A stretch of DNA of 64,000 nucleotides from Glaciecola sp. KUL10 (lineage in GTDB: Bacteria > Pseudomonadota > Gammaproteobacteria > Enterobacterales > Alteromonadaceae). Below the pieces are notes generated by a model, which ran no database searches, had not been told where the DNA came from, and saw nothing but the letters and a program-made list of their open reading frames with translations. Shown here piece after piece: positions 9,500 to 17,245 of this stretch (positions within the stretch are counted from its first letter, which is position 1; the number at the start of each line of letters is the position of its first letter). The position numbers and the translations under genes were made by a program. The DNA lies in contig NZ_BGNG01000007.1 of NCBI RefSeq assembly GCF_003203515.1, positions 124,001 through 188,000 on the forward strand, read 5' to 3'.

Positions 9500-10273
9500 T
9501 TATGCATTCAAAGTTTCTTTCCAGTTTAAGATCGCATCATCATTCACGACGTTTAGTGGATAGACTTTTAATTCATTGTCTTTGAAAGGAAGGGCACTTT
9601 GCGCACAGTAGGCGGCGATCATTGCCCATCTAGGGTGCTTGGACTTATTCTGATTAGACTTGTGGAGTAAATTACAGTGAAAGAACAAGGTGTCACCCGG
9701 TTTTAATTCCACCTTAACCAATTCGTGATGTTTGAGGGCTTCCTCGACAAAAGTCATATCGGCACCTTTTTGGTCGCCCGCTTTTAAATGATTAATTCGA
9801 CCTATATGATGTGAGCCTTTTAATACCTCCAAGCAACCGTTTTCTTCAGTCGCCTCATTGATCGCGATCATACAACTGACCAGCCTTGGATATAAATGAT
9901 AATTATCTGTTGCCCAATATCCGTAGTCCTGATGCCATTCCCAAGCGCCGCCAACAAACGGTTCTTTAATCATTATTTTTGTGGTTGTATGCAAGACTTG
10001 CTCATCAAGAAGGTCAGTAGCAGCATCAACTAGTCTTCTGCCGCGTGAAAACATGCTGTATAGGTCATTCCCTAGCTCTTGCCATAAGCTGACCTTACTA
10101 ATGGTCCCACTTGCATCGGTTTTATCCCATGCATTTTTGTAGAGATTGTCATCGTTAAACGCTTTTTTCTGTAATTTATCAATCTCAGTTTCTGAGTAAT
10201 AATTTCTGATAATCAAGAAGCCATTGTCTAGAAAGTCTTGTTGTTGCTCATATGTAAGGGCTTTTAAGTCCAT
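9500..10273 (-). CDS. Phytanoyl-CoA dioxygenase (PhyH) family Fe(II)/2-oxoglutarate oxygenase
   Basis: 257 residues. The iron ligands are His114 and Asp116 (WHQDYG) and probably His204 (NLLHKSN), with Arg215 as the likely 2-oxoglutarate anchor; ENGCLEVLKGSHH is typical of the family. PhyH enzymes hydroxylate or demethylate small molecules, using 2-oxoglutarate and oxygen. It is first in the minus-strand set PhyH-P450-ferredoxin and divergent from the IclR gene, 128 bases away. Two oxygenases in one operon suggest oxidative trimming of a methylated or otherwise capped substrate (inference). The substrate is not known. Confidence 0.88.
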   Translation of the reverse strand: MDLKALTYEQQQDFLDNGFLIIRNYYSETEIDKLQKKAFNDDNLYKNAWDKTDASGTISKVSLWQELGNDLYSMFSRGRRLVDAATDLLDEQVLHTTTKIMIKEPFVGGAWEWHQDYGYWATDNYHLYPRLVSCMIAINEATEENGCLEVLKGSHHIGRINHLKAGDQKGADMTFVEEALKHHELVKVELKPGDTLFFHCNLLHKSNQNKSKHPRWAMIAAYCAQSALPFKDNELKVYPLNVVNDDAILNWKETLNA

Positions 10274-10310
10274 AAATCGGTCTCACTTGTCAATAATGTA
10301 TAACTTTATT

Positions 10311-10320
10311 TTGTTAACAA
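10311..10320. promoter_or_regulatory. Operator candidate TTGTTAACAA before PhyH
   Basis: A perfect 10-bp palindrome between the divergent PhyH and iclR-type genes, 38 bases before the PhyH start. The same core occurs upstream of GH117 (4951-4960). A third copy at 15262-15271 lies inside the GST coding region and is probably incidental. Confidence 0.4.
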
Positions 10321-10370
10321 TATTGTAATAAGAGTTTTAATTCGGCAATCTATTATTTATATAAGTATGA

Positions 10371-10390
10371 TAAATTTATATATAAATTTA
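10371..10390. promoter_or_regulatory. 20-bp AT palindrome just before the iclR-type gene
   Basis: A perfect palindrome with half-site TAAATTTATA, ending 11 bases before the regulator's ATG and overlapping where its promoter or leader must be. It is a candidate autoregulatory operator. AT-only palindromes also arise by chance, so support is modest. A shorter similar core (TTTATATATAAA) lies upstream of the rhamnose operon near 20750. Confidence 0.4.
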
Positions 10391-10401
10391 GTGAGGCGGT
10401 A

Positions 10402-11172
10402 ATGGAAAGAAAACGACAATACTCAGCACCTGCAGTAGAAAAATGTTTAGATGTCTTGGAGTATCTGAGCTGTCAACAAGTACCTAAAAATCAAAAAGAG
10501 ATTGCGAACGCTGTTAATCGTTCACCCAATGAAATATATCGCGTGTTAACCAGCCTCGAGGCTAGAGGGTATATTGTTCGCGAGGTGTCGGGTAGTTATC
10601 GAGTATCTTTGAAATTATACAACCTATCACGAAGCATTTACCCAATTGAGCAAATCAGAAGAATTGCAATGCCATTTATGGACGAATTTTCTTTCAAGTT
10701 TGGCGTTTCTTGTTATCTGTGTATGCTATATCAATCACAAACAATGGTGATTATTCACGCGAGAGGGTCTTTACCTGTGTCACTCAATCTCGCTGAAGGC
10801 GCATTATTATCGACAGTCAATACAGCATCTGGCAATGTACTATTAGCAAATTCCCATCCTAGCGTTCAAAACATGTTGTACGCCAGAAGTTCTGATTACC
10901 GCAGCCTGAATGAGCGCGAACAGGCAACTCTTAGGGAGAAAGTGAATCAGATTTCGACCGAGGGGTATACAAAAACAATTGGTGCATTCGGTGAGGGAGT
11001 GTATAGCTTTGCTACCTTAATTGGTAACTCTGAAAATGCAATCATAGCATCATTAGGTATGTCATATTTGAACGATAAGACACACTCTACTAAGGTTGAA
11101 AATGGTTCGAAAGAAAAAGATTTAATTCAAGGACTTTTAAAAACAGCGAATAAAATTAATTCGTTGTTGTAG
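10402..11172 (+). CDS. IclR family transcriptional regulator
   Basis: 256 residues. The N-terminal winged helix-turn-helix covers about residues 8-75 (CLDVLEYLSC, NRSPNEIYRVLTSLEARGYI). The C-terminal ligand-binding IclR domain covers about 85-250. It is divergent from the PhyH-P450-ferredoxin operon, which it probably controls, and perhaps also from a distance the GH117 operon through the shared TTGTTAACAA site. The family binds small catabolic intermediates, often sugar or aromatic acids. A perfect stem-loop follows the stop codon. Confidence 0.93.
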   Translation: MERKRQYSAPAVEKCLDVLEYLSCQQVPKNQKEIANAVNRSPNEIYRVLTSLEARGYIVREVSGSYRVSLKLYNLSRSIYPIEQIRRIAMPFMDEFSFKFGVSCYLCMLYQSQTMVIIHARGSLPVSLNLAEGALLSTVNTASGNVLLANSHPSVQNMLYARSSDYRSLNEREQATLREKVNQISTEGYTKTIGAFGEGVYSFATLIGNSENAIIASLGMSYLNDKTHSTKVENGSKEKDLIQGLLKTANKINSLL

Positions 11173-11177
11173 CTAGG

Positions 11178-11212
11178 TTGATTGGCTCACACAATCAATG
11201 TGAGCCAATCAA
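11178..11212. terminator. Perfect 14-bp stem-loop after the iclR-type gene (no T run)
   Basis: TTGATTGGCTCACA and its exact complement enclose a 7-base loop, 5 bases after the stop codon. Position and strength suit transcript termination or 3-prime-end protection. There is no following T run, so it is not a textbook Rho-independent terminator. Confidence 0.6.
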
Positions 11213-12042
11213 TGCTTAGGTATTTAGAATGAAAGTAAGTTAGCTAAAGCAAATTGACTTTGTTCAACTGCGCTAATGATGTGAGTATCCAAACAAAGTT
11301 GGTCTCCATAATAATCGTTATCGTAATTACAGCTTTGCTCTTGCTTTTCGCTTGCATTGTCTGCTTTTCTTTTTGTTGTCATATCTTCGTTGTGTATTTT
11401 CATGTTGCTATCCTTTTGAGTGCAAAAACACTTTATTTGTTGAAGTTGTGTTTATAATAATTTAAGTTTATTTGGAAATAATTATCTAAGATTTAAATTA
11501 ATTATTTCAGGTTTTAAAATAATTAGCTGAGCACAATTTAAACTAAAAGATAGTTCTTATAATCAGAGGGAAGCACCCCAAAGGTAAACAAAGAGATGCT
11601 GTTATTGCGTCAGAAAAGTTGAAAGATTCCGCGCTATATAATAGATATTTTATACCTAAAGACAAAAAATGTGCTCTGCGTATAAATATGTATTTACTAT
11701 TGTTTTCATCTTTTGATAGTTTGGCTTATACAATATCAATTACAGCCAAGCGTACATTAGGGATATCTCGGGTTGCTCTTAGGTGATGCTCATCATACTG
11801 TCAGTGTGCTTGAGCGCCTCCCTGTAGGCACCCATTCCGGCTGTTCCCGCACCGATTATTGCAATATCTACTTTTTTCACACTACTCATTCTGTCATCTC
11901 CATTTTTCAATTTGAAATTCGGTTTTAATCTTAGATAACGTAAATTTGCGTACTTCCTGAATAGTACTCATGTTTAAGATGTAAGTATTTACCGAGGTTT
12001 GCAATTTATAATTCCATTTATTGAAATTATCACTTAGAGTTT
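11213..12042. other. 830-base gap with gene remnants between the IclR and LysR genes
   Basis: No complete gene is seen. It contains the start of a dihydrolipoamide dehydrogenase-like gene (11779-11889, minus; listed separately). It also contains a short open stretch on the plus strand near 11566-11785 (translation beginning HPKGKQRDAVIAS) that looks coding in composition but is not recognised and has no clear start. A Leu/Val-rich 67-codon frame at 11254-11457 looks spurious. Overall this reads as a scar of deletion or rearrangement. Confidence 0.6.
11779..11889 (-). pseudogene. 5-prime remnant of a dihydrolipoamide dehydrogenase-like flavoprotein gene
   Basis: An ATG at 11889 opens 36 codons that read as a typical lipoamide dehydrogenase N-terminus: MSSVKKVDIAIIGAGTAGMG, then AYREALKHTDS, with the FAD dinucleotide-binding GxGxxG (GAGTAG). 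The frame stops at 11779. The active-site disulfide region and all later domains are absent downstream. A different frame continues for about 20 codons (RATRDIPNVRLAV) with coding-like content, as if an unrelated fragment had been joined. It cannot make a functional enzyme. Confidence 0.75.
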
Positions 12043-12999
12043 ATGGAAAAGATGGACATAGATTTATTTTTAAGGAGTATTCGCATCGATAAGTTACAGA
12101 ATATTAGAGTGTTTATTGAGGTTGCTAAGCAGGAAAGTTTTTCGAAAGCCGCTGAAGTACTTAATATGTCGGCGCCCGCGACTACACGAGCAGTTGCAGC
12201 GCTTGAGGATAGGCTCGGTATCAAGTTATTTAATCGTACCACTCGTATCGTTAAGTTAACAGAACCCGGCGCTCGCTTTCTACATGACACTGAAAAAGTA
12301 CTCGAAGCACTGAACGAAGCTGAAGCAGCCGCAGCAGGTGTATACAGTAAACCAAAGGGTATTTTAAAGGTGACAGCGCCTATTTTGTTTGGTCAAAAAC
12401 ATATAATGCCTGTGATAGAGGAATACCTGAGGCTCAATCCAAAAGTTGCGGTAAAAGCGATGTTTTACGACCGTGTTACTAACTTGCTAGATGAAGAATT
12501 AGATGTGGCTATTCGAATCGGCCATTTAAAAGATTCATCACTTTATGCAGTTCAAGTTGGCGAGGTTCGCCGAATTGTTTGTGCATCTCCGCGCTATTTG
12601 AAACAAAAAGGAATACCAAAAACACCCGCAGAATTAAGTGAACACGACATTGTTTACCCTGCCACGTTTGAAAGTAAAACAGAGTGGGAATTTCAAAATC
12701 ACGATAATAGTAAAAAGGAAACCATCAAACTGACACCACGTTTGCAATGCAACCAAAATGCAGCAGCCCTCAATGCGGCAATTGATGGTTTTGGTATCAC
12801 TCGCTTGATGTCCTATCAGGTAGGAGAAGAAATATTAAAAGGTAGTCTGCAACCAATTTTGACTGCATACGAAGGTCAACCCTTACCTGTAAGTATTGTT
12901 CACGTCGAAGGAAGACGAGCAAACGCTAAAATACGCTCTTTTATTGACTTAGCCGCTGAACGTTTGCGAAGTAATCCGTTTATTAATACTGCATATTAA
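12043..12999 (+). CDS. LysR family transcriptional regulator
   Basis: 318 residues. The helix-turn-helix covers about residues 18-76 (IEVAKQESFSKAAEVLNMSA, then ATTRAVAALEDRLGIKLFNRTTR), followed by the usual LysR effector domain. The GEVRRIVCASPRYL segment and the ending are typical of the large CrgA-like group. It converges with the redox operon on the minus strand (9 bases between stops). It may regulate that operon or one of its own elsewhere. An internal ATG at codon 4 is equally possible as the start. Confidence 0.93.
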   Translation: MEKMDIDLFLRSIRIDKLQNIRVFIEVAKQESFSKAAEVLNMSAPATTRAVAALEDRLGIKLFNRTTRIVKLTEPGARFLHDTEKVLEALNEAEAAAAGVYSKPKGILKVTAPILFGQKHIMPVIEEYLRLNPKVAVKAMFYDRVTNLLDEELDVAIRIGHLKDSSLYAVQVGEVRRIVCASPRYLKQKGIPKTPAELSEHDIVYPATFESKTEWEFQNHDNSKKETIKLTPRLQCNQNAAALNAAIDGFGITRLMSYQVGEEILKGSLQPILTAYEGQPLPVSIVHVEGRRANAKIRSFIDLAAERLRSNPFINTAY

Positions 13000-13008
13000 T
13001 TATTCATT

Positions 13009-15036
13009 TTATAAGTCTATCTTAAGTACAGTTGTGTTTGCGCTCGGCCTAGCGCTACATAATAATATTTCGTCTTTATTAGGGGTATACGATGGCGGAG
13101 AACTATAAGCGACTTCTCCAGCGCTAAGCTTACAAGCACACGAACCACAATTACCAACCCGACAACTAAACATGGCTTTTACGCCATTCTGCTTCGCTAA
13201 TTCTAAAAGTGTCCCATCACTTGGTGTCCACTCCAAAGTCATGTCACTTTTGGTCAAATGGACAGTTGCTTTTTCAGCTACATCCTGTTTGTTAGCTTTA
13301 TCATCGGTTATCGAACCTTGTCCAAAAAACTCATAATATATATTTGATTTAGATACGCCTGTATTGATCAAATCACTATAAATACTGCGCATAAAACCTT
13401 CTGAACCACATAGATAAAAATCATATTGATCAAATGGCAGGAGCTCTTTCAATAGTGTAATGTTAACTCGCCCTTTACTCACGCTGATATTTTCAGGTAA
13501 GCCCCACTCAATAGGACGTATACGAGAATATGCAATGTGCACATTTAACCAAGAATAGCATTTTGACATCGTGGATAATTCATTAGAAAAGATCATTGAT
13601 TCTGCGTTTGCAGTTGAATGAATAAACCAAACGTCTTTTTTATCCTCTTGGTTTTCGTTTTCAATGACTAGCCCTTCTAACATCGCAAACATGGGTGTTA
13701 TACCAACACCACCTGATAACAAAACGACCGTATGATTATTTTTAGCGATGGTGAACTGCCCATTGGGTTCGCCAGCATCAATCACGTCACCTATCTTTAA
13801 CTCATCATGCAATATGCGAGAAACTAGGCCATGCTCTTCTCGTTTAACCGATATTCTGTATGCGTCTTTTTTATGCGCTCGAGATAGCGTATAAGCCCTT
13901 CTCAGCATGATGTTGTTAGTTTTATCAAACACACTGATAGGTAAAAATTGTCCAGGTGTGTATTGATTGATGTTTTTTGTTTTGTCAACAGGCGCTAAAT
14001 AAAACGAGGATATTTGTTCACTTTCTTTTTGTTTATCTATAATTTGATATTGTAGTTGTCTATCAGTTTTTTCATCGGCAGTCGACCAAGTGCCAGTACT
14101 GTCTAATGAAGGTGACATTTCAACCAATTCGCCGACTTTCTCTAAGTAATTTTCTAGGTATATACTTTTGCGAATATTTACTGAGATGACGCGTTCAGCA
14201 CCCGCAAATTTATGCTCAATCTCCTCATCCCAAATTATTTCTGCGTCTCCACAGAGAAATACTGCGTTACCTGTCGAAAAATCTGGCACATAAATACCGA
14301 CTCTACCATCAGATTTTATATTGCCTAATGTATTGAAAAAGCGGTTTCCACTAAAGTCAGGAAAATAAAGAGTACTTCCTTCTACTTTGACAAAGCCGGG
14401 CTTTCCTCCTCGATGAGATGCATCGATACCGCAGCGTTCATCGCTTGTAAACTGCTTGGTCCGAGACGCAATAAAAAACGTGTCGGCATTGCTTATCAAG
14501 GTTTTGGCAGCCTCAGACAAATCCGAACTTAGTGCAAGGGAGTTATATTCTGATATTGCCTTTCGGTTTTCTGACCAGTCGAGTTGGCGCTTTTGAATAT
14601 ACTGGGGGCAATTCCCAAAACTTTGCTCAACAGAAACGCTAAATTGCTCGTCATCAATTGAGCTAATAATGCCATTCATGCGATTGCGACGACGGGTGTG
14701 TAACTCAATTCCCAATAAACCGATTTTTTTGTTCACAGTAAAATCAAGGTCAAGTATTTTAACTAGGTCGGGAAGCTTTTGGATGCTTAAGGTTTTCTCA
14801 TCTGGTGACTGAATAAAGCCAGGATCGCCGAATAGAGGTAATGTCCACGGGTAGCCATTACGGTCAACTGCGCCCATAATAATAGAAATGAGCTTATTAA
14901 AAAAATCCCTATGCTGCTCGGGCATCGCTGGTCGAACGAAGCCTTCGCTGTATTTTGCAACCATGTCAGCTATTCCAAGCTTCTCTTGGATAGCAATCTC
15001 GGCACTATGAAATTGCGATTTTTTATTATCTGACAT
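13009..15036 (-). CDS. Three-part redox protein: PNPOx-like flavin domain, ferredoxin-NAD(P) reductase and plant-type [2Fe-2S] domain
   Basis: 675 residues, no signal peptide. About residues 35-310 are a pyridoxamine-phosphate-oxidase-like split barrel (MGAVDRNGYPWTLPLFG, FPDFSGNRFFNTLGNI). About 330-560 form the FAD/NAD(P) reductase unit, with RRAYTLSR (379-386) for FAD and GGVGITP (442-448) for the nicotinamide. The C-terminus is a plant-type ferredoxin with Cys625, Cys630, Cys633 (C-X4-C-X2-C) and Cys660. It is last in the operon AhpD-like, NTF2-like, GST, fusion. It probably moves electrons from NAD(P)H to an oxygenase or quinone-like target. It could also reduce the ferredoxin of the P450, but is not in that operon. 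Confidence 0.9.
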   Translation of the reverse strand: MSDNKKSQFHSAEIAIQEKLGIADMVAKYSEGFVRPAMPEQHRDFFNKLISIIMGAVDRNGYPWTLPLFGDPGFIQSPDEKTLSIQKLPDLVKILDLDFTVNKKIGLLGIELHTRRRNRMNGIISSIDDEQFSVSVEQSFGNCPQYIQKRQLDWSENRKAISEYNSLALSSDLSEAAKTLISNADTFFIASRTKQFTSDERCGIDASHRGGKPGFVKVEGSTLYFPDFSGNRFFNTLGNIKSDGRVGIYVPDFSTGNAVFLCGDAEIIWDEEIEHKFAGAERVISVNIRKSIYLENYLEKVGELVEMSPSLDSTGTWSTADEKTDRQLQYQIIDKQKESEQISSFYLAPVDKTKNINQYTPGQFLPISVFDKTNNIMLRRAYTLSRAHKKDAYRISVKREEHGLVSRILHDELKIGDVIDAGEPNGQFTIAKNNHTVVLLSGGVGITPMFAMLEGLVIENENQEDKKDVWFIHSTANAESMIFSNELSTMSKCYSWLNVHIAYSRIRPIEWGLPENISVSKGRVNITLLKELLPFDQYDFYLCGSEGFMRSIYSDLINTGVSKSNIYYEFFGQGSITDDKANKQDVAEKATVHLTKSDMTLEWTPSDGTLLELAKQNGVKAMFSCRVGNCGSCACKLSAGEVAYSSPPSYTPNKDEILLCSARPSANTTVLKIDL

Positions 15037-15076
15037 GGCGGTTTATCCTTTTCTTGCTTAATTTAAACTATATGAT

Positions 15077-15721
15077 TTACGCTACAAGCTCTGCTGAACG
15101 TTTCATACCTACAAAGTTAGGATGCGCTTCAATTCTAGCTAACCATGCTCTAATAGCGGGGTAAGGTTCAAGCGAAACTCCACCCTCTGGCACGTGTGAT
15201 ATATAACTATAGCCCGCAATATCAGCAATGGTTATCGTATTCCCGACTAAAAAGCTTTGGTTTGTTAACAAGGGTTCTAACACTGTAAATAGTGAAATCG
15301 TTTTTTGCTTGGCAAGTTCGTAGTCTAAATCCATTCCGAATAGTTTAACTAGGCGCACAGCGCACGGACCATAAGCAATCTCACCAGCTGCGATGGATAA
15401 CCAACGTTGAACTTCAGCTGCTTTTTCTGGCTGATCAGGATACCACTCATAGTCATCGTTATATTTTTTAAAAAGATACATGATGATCGCGTTCGAATCT
15501 GACAGTGTAAACCCATTGTCATCAATTGCAGGCACTTGCCCTAATGGACTGATCTTTAAATAATCAGGTGCTTTATGCGCACCGTTAGCCATATCAAGAT
15601 CGATTGTTTCGTAAGGCAAGCCTAAGAATGCCAACATTAATTCCGCTCGATGACAGTGACCTGACAGCGGGTTTCTATATAGTTTGATTGTGCTTTTATT
15701 TTGCGAGAACTTGGTATTCAT
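15077..15721 (-). CDS. Glutathione S-transferase family protein
   Basis: 214 residues: thioredoxin-like N-terminal domain (LYRNPLSGHCHRAELMLAFL, LGQVPAIDDNGFTLSDSNAI in parts) and an all-alpha C-terminal domain with the family's SFLVGNTITIADIAGYSY. The LSGHC start resembles beta/theta-type bacterial enzymes. It conjugates or reduces electrophiles with glutathione. It is third in a minus-strand operon (38 bases after the NTF2-like gene, 40 before the redox fusion), pointing to a detoxification or redox role. Confidence 0.92.
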   Translation of the reverse strand: MNTKFSQNKSTIKLYRNPLSGHCHRAELMLAFLGLPYETIDLDMANGAHKAPDYLKISPLGQVPAIDDNGFTLSDSNAIIMYLFKKYNDDYEWYPDQPEKAAEVQRWLSIAAGEIAYGPCAVRLVKLFGMDLDYELAKQKTISLFTVLEPLLTNQSFLVGNTITIADIAGYSYISHVPEGGVSLEPYPAIRAWLARIEAHPNFVGMKRSAELVA

Positions 15722-15758
15722 TGTTTATTCCTTGATTGGTTAAAATTGGTAATGCTGT

Positions 15759-16223
15759 TTATAAGCCTAATTCGCTTAAACTTGGTGTTTCGTCGGGTCG
15801 TCTTCCTAAAGGCCATTTAAATTTTCGCTCTTTATCTAAAATTGGGTGCTCATTGATGCTCGCAATTCGTCGTTGCATGAGGCCGTCTCCATCAAATTCC
15901 CAATTTTCATTTCCGTATGCTCTAAACCATTGACCTGAATCATCGTGATATTCATAGGCAAAGCGCACCGCAATTCTGTTTTCTGTATATGCCCAAAGCT
16001 CTTTTACTAATCGATAATCTAATTCTCTTGTCCATTTTCGAGTTAGCAGTGCCTCAATTTCTTCTCTACCTTGAACAAATTCTGCACGATTTCGCCAACT
16101 GCAATTTTCGGTGTATGCAAGTGCAACACGTTTGGGATCTCTGCTATTCCATCCATCTTCGGCTAAGCGAATTTTTTCCATCGCTGACGCTTTATTGAAT
16201 GGGGGGAGTGGGGGTCTAGTCAT
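15759..16223 (-). CDS. DUF1348 / NTF2-like (SnoaL-fold) small protein
   Basis: 154 residues. The segments [25 protein letters not shown] (in part), [38 protein letters not shown] and the ending [15 protein letters not shown] are characteristic of DUF1348 proteins, which have a cone-shaped NTF2-like fold. No defined reaction is known to me. It sits between the AhpD-like and GST genes in one operon, which commonly travel together as a putative stress or xenobiotic set. Confidence 0.9.
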   Translation of the reverse strand: MTRPPLPPFNKASAMEKIRLAEDGWNSRDPKRVALAYTENCSWRNRAEFVQGREEIEALLTRKWTRELDYRLVKELWAYTENRIAVRFAYEYHDDSGQWFRAYGNENWEFDGDGLMQRRIASINEHPILDKERKFKWPLGRRPDETPSLSELGL

Positions 16224-16264
16224 TCTTTTATTCCTTTAATTTGTTTTGGTATTTGGTCACTAAT

Positions 16265-16816
16265 TTAAGCTGCACAAAAGTCGTCAACGCTTGGAAAATC
16301 AATTTCTGTTTGCAGGGCGGAATTTAAATAATTAGTCAGGCTGTTAATTGCAACAAGGGTGATAATTTCGATGATTTGAGCGTCTGAAAAACCAGCTGAA
16401 CGAACAGTAGTAAAATCTGCTTTGGATATATGTCCTCTTTGCTTGGCAACAGTTACTGCAAACTCCACAGCGACAGCCGCTTTTGCGTCTAAAGAAGTAC
16501 CTCTTCGATTAATACATATTTCTTCATCACTAAAATTAAGTTGAGACTTAGCTAAAAAACTATGTGCAGCTAGACAATATTCACACTGGTTAACTTCTGC
16601 TACCGCTAGAGCGATGCGCTCTTTTATAGATGGCAACAATGTACCTTTATTTAATTGTGCGCTTATTTGCAGAAAGCCAATTAAACTCTCTGGGCTATTT
16701 GACATGAGTCGAAACAAATTTGGCACGCTACCTAAACTCTCTTCTATGGTTCTCAAAGCTTGTTGTGATGCTTCATGAGCCGATGGTATGTTTTGCGGTG
16801 TTTTTATTCTGGGCAT
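16265..16816 (-). CDS. Carboxymuconolactone decarboxylase/AhpD-like protein
   Basis: 183 residues. The start at 16816 follows TAGGAAAA and is preferred to an upstream TTG. The redox centre is CEYCLAAH (C-X2-C-X3-H) within the segment IALAVAEVNQCEYC, as in AhpD-type peroxidase-related proteins. The N-terminal part has LGSVPNLFRLMSNSPESL, the usual opening of this group. Probable role: thiol-based peroxide or hydroperoxide handling. First gene of the minus-strand redox operon. Confidence 0.9.
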   Translation of the reverse strand: MPRIKTPQNIPSAHEASQQALRTIEESLGSVPNLFRLMSNSPESLIGFLQISAQLNKGTLLPSIKERIALAVAEVNQCEYCLAAHSFLAKSQLNFSDEEICINRRGTSLDAKAAVAVEFAVTVAKQRGHISKADFTTVRSAGFSDAQIIEIITLVAINSLTNYLNSALQTEIDFPSVDDFCAA

Positions 16817-17245
16817 ATGTTTTCCTATCAATATTAGTTTTAATAAGGTTAAGTATATTGATATAAAAAAATTAATAATTGCTTTAAACGTAAATATATT
16901 ATTTCAATTTGTGAAATAATATATTTGCTGATTTGCTCTTTGAAAGCAGGCAATAGCTTCATTAATGGCTTAATTTAGATTGTTTTGTTTGTCTCGACTT
17001 CTTTTTTCTTCATCGGTGGATGAAAAGATACAATAATCAGTTAGACTCGTTCTGGTGTGTTCGCCTTCAGTTTAGTCTGTGCTAAGTTCAAATAAATGCA
17101 TCAAAATAGGTATAAATGAGCACGAAGCAAAGCCCATTAAACACACACTGTATCTATAAAAAAGCTGTTTAACATTGATGAAACAAATTTACTAAAACTT
17201 GATAATTCAATTAGCTAACAACCCACTATTAAAAAAGAAGCAAGC
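16817..17245. other. Divergent promoter region between the redox operon and the aldo/keto reductase
   Basis: 429 bases, AT-rich. No gene is seen. It must hold the promoters of two divergent units. It has several poly-T/poly-A stretches, including an AATATATTATTTCAAT-like segment near 16895, but no convincing operator. Confidence 0.5.

Noticed and set aside
11254-11457. 67-codon plus-strand frame in the IclR-LysR gap
   Set aside because: Low-complexity Leu/Ile/Cys/Phe content, no convincing ribosome site and no family pattern; probably an AT-rich chance frame.
15262-15271. Third TTGTTAACAA palindrome
   Set aside because: It lies inside the coding sequence of the GST gene, far from any start, so it is unlikely to be an operator.
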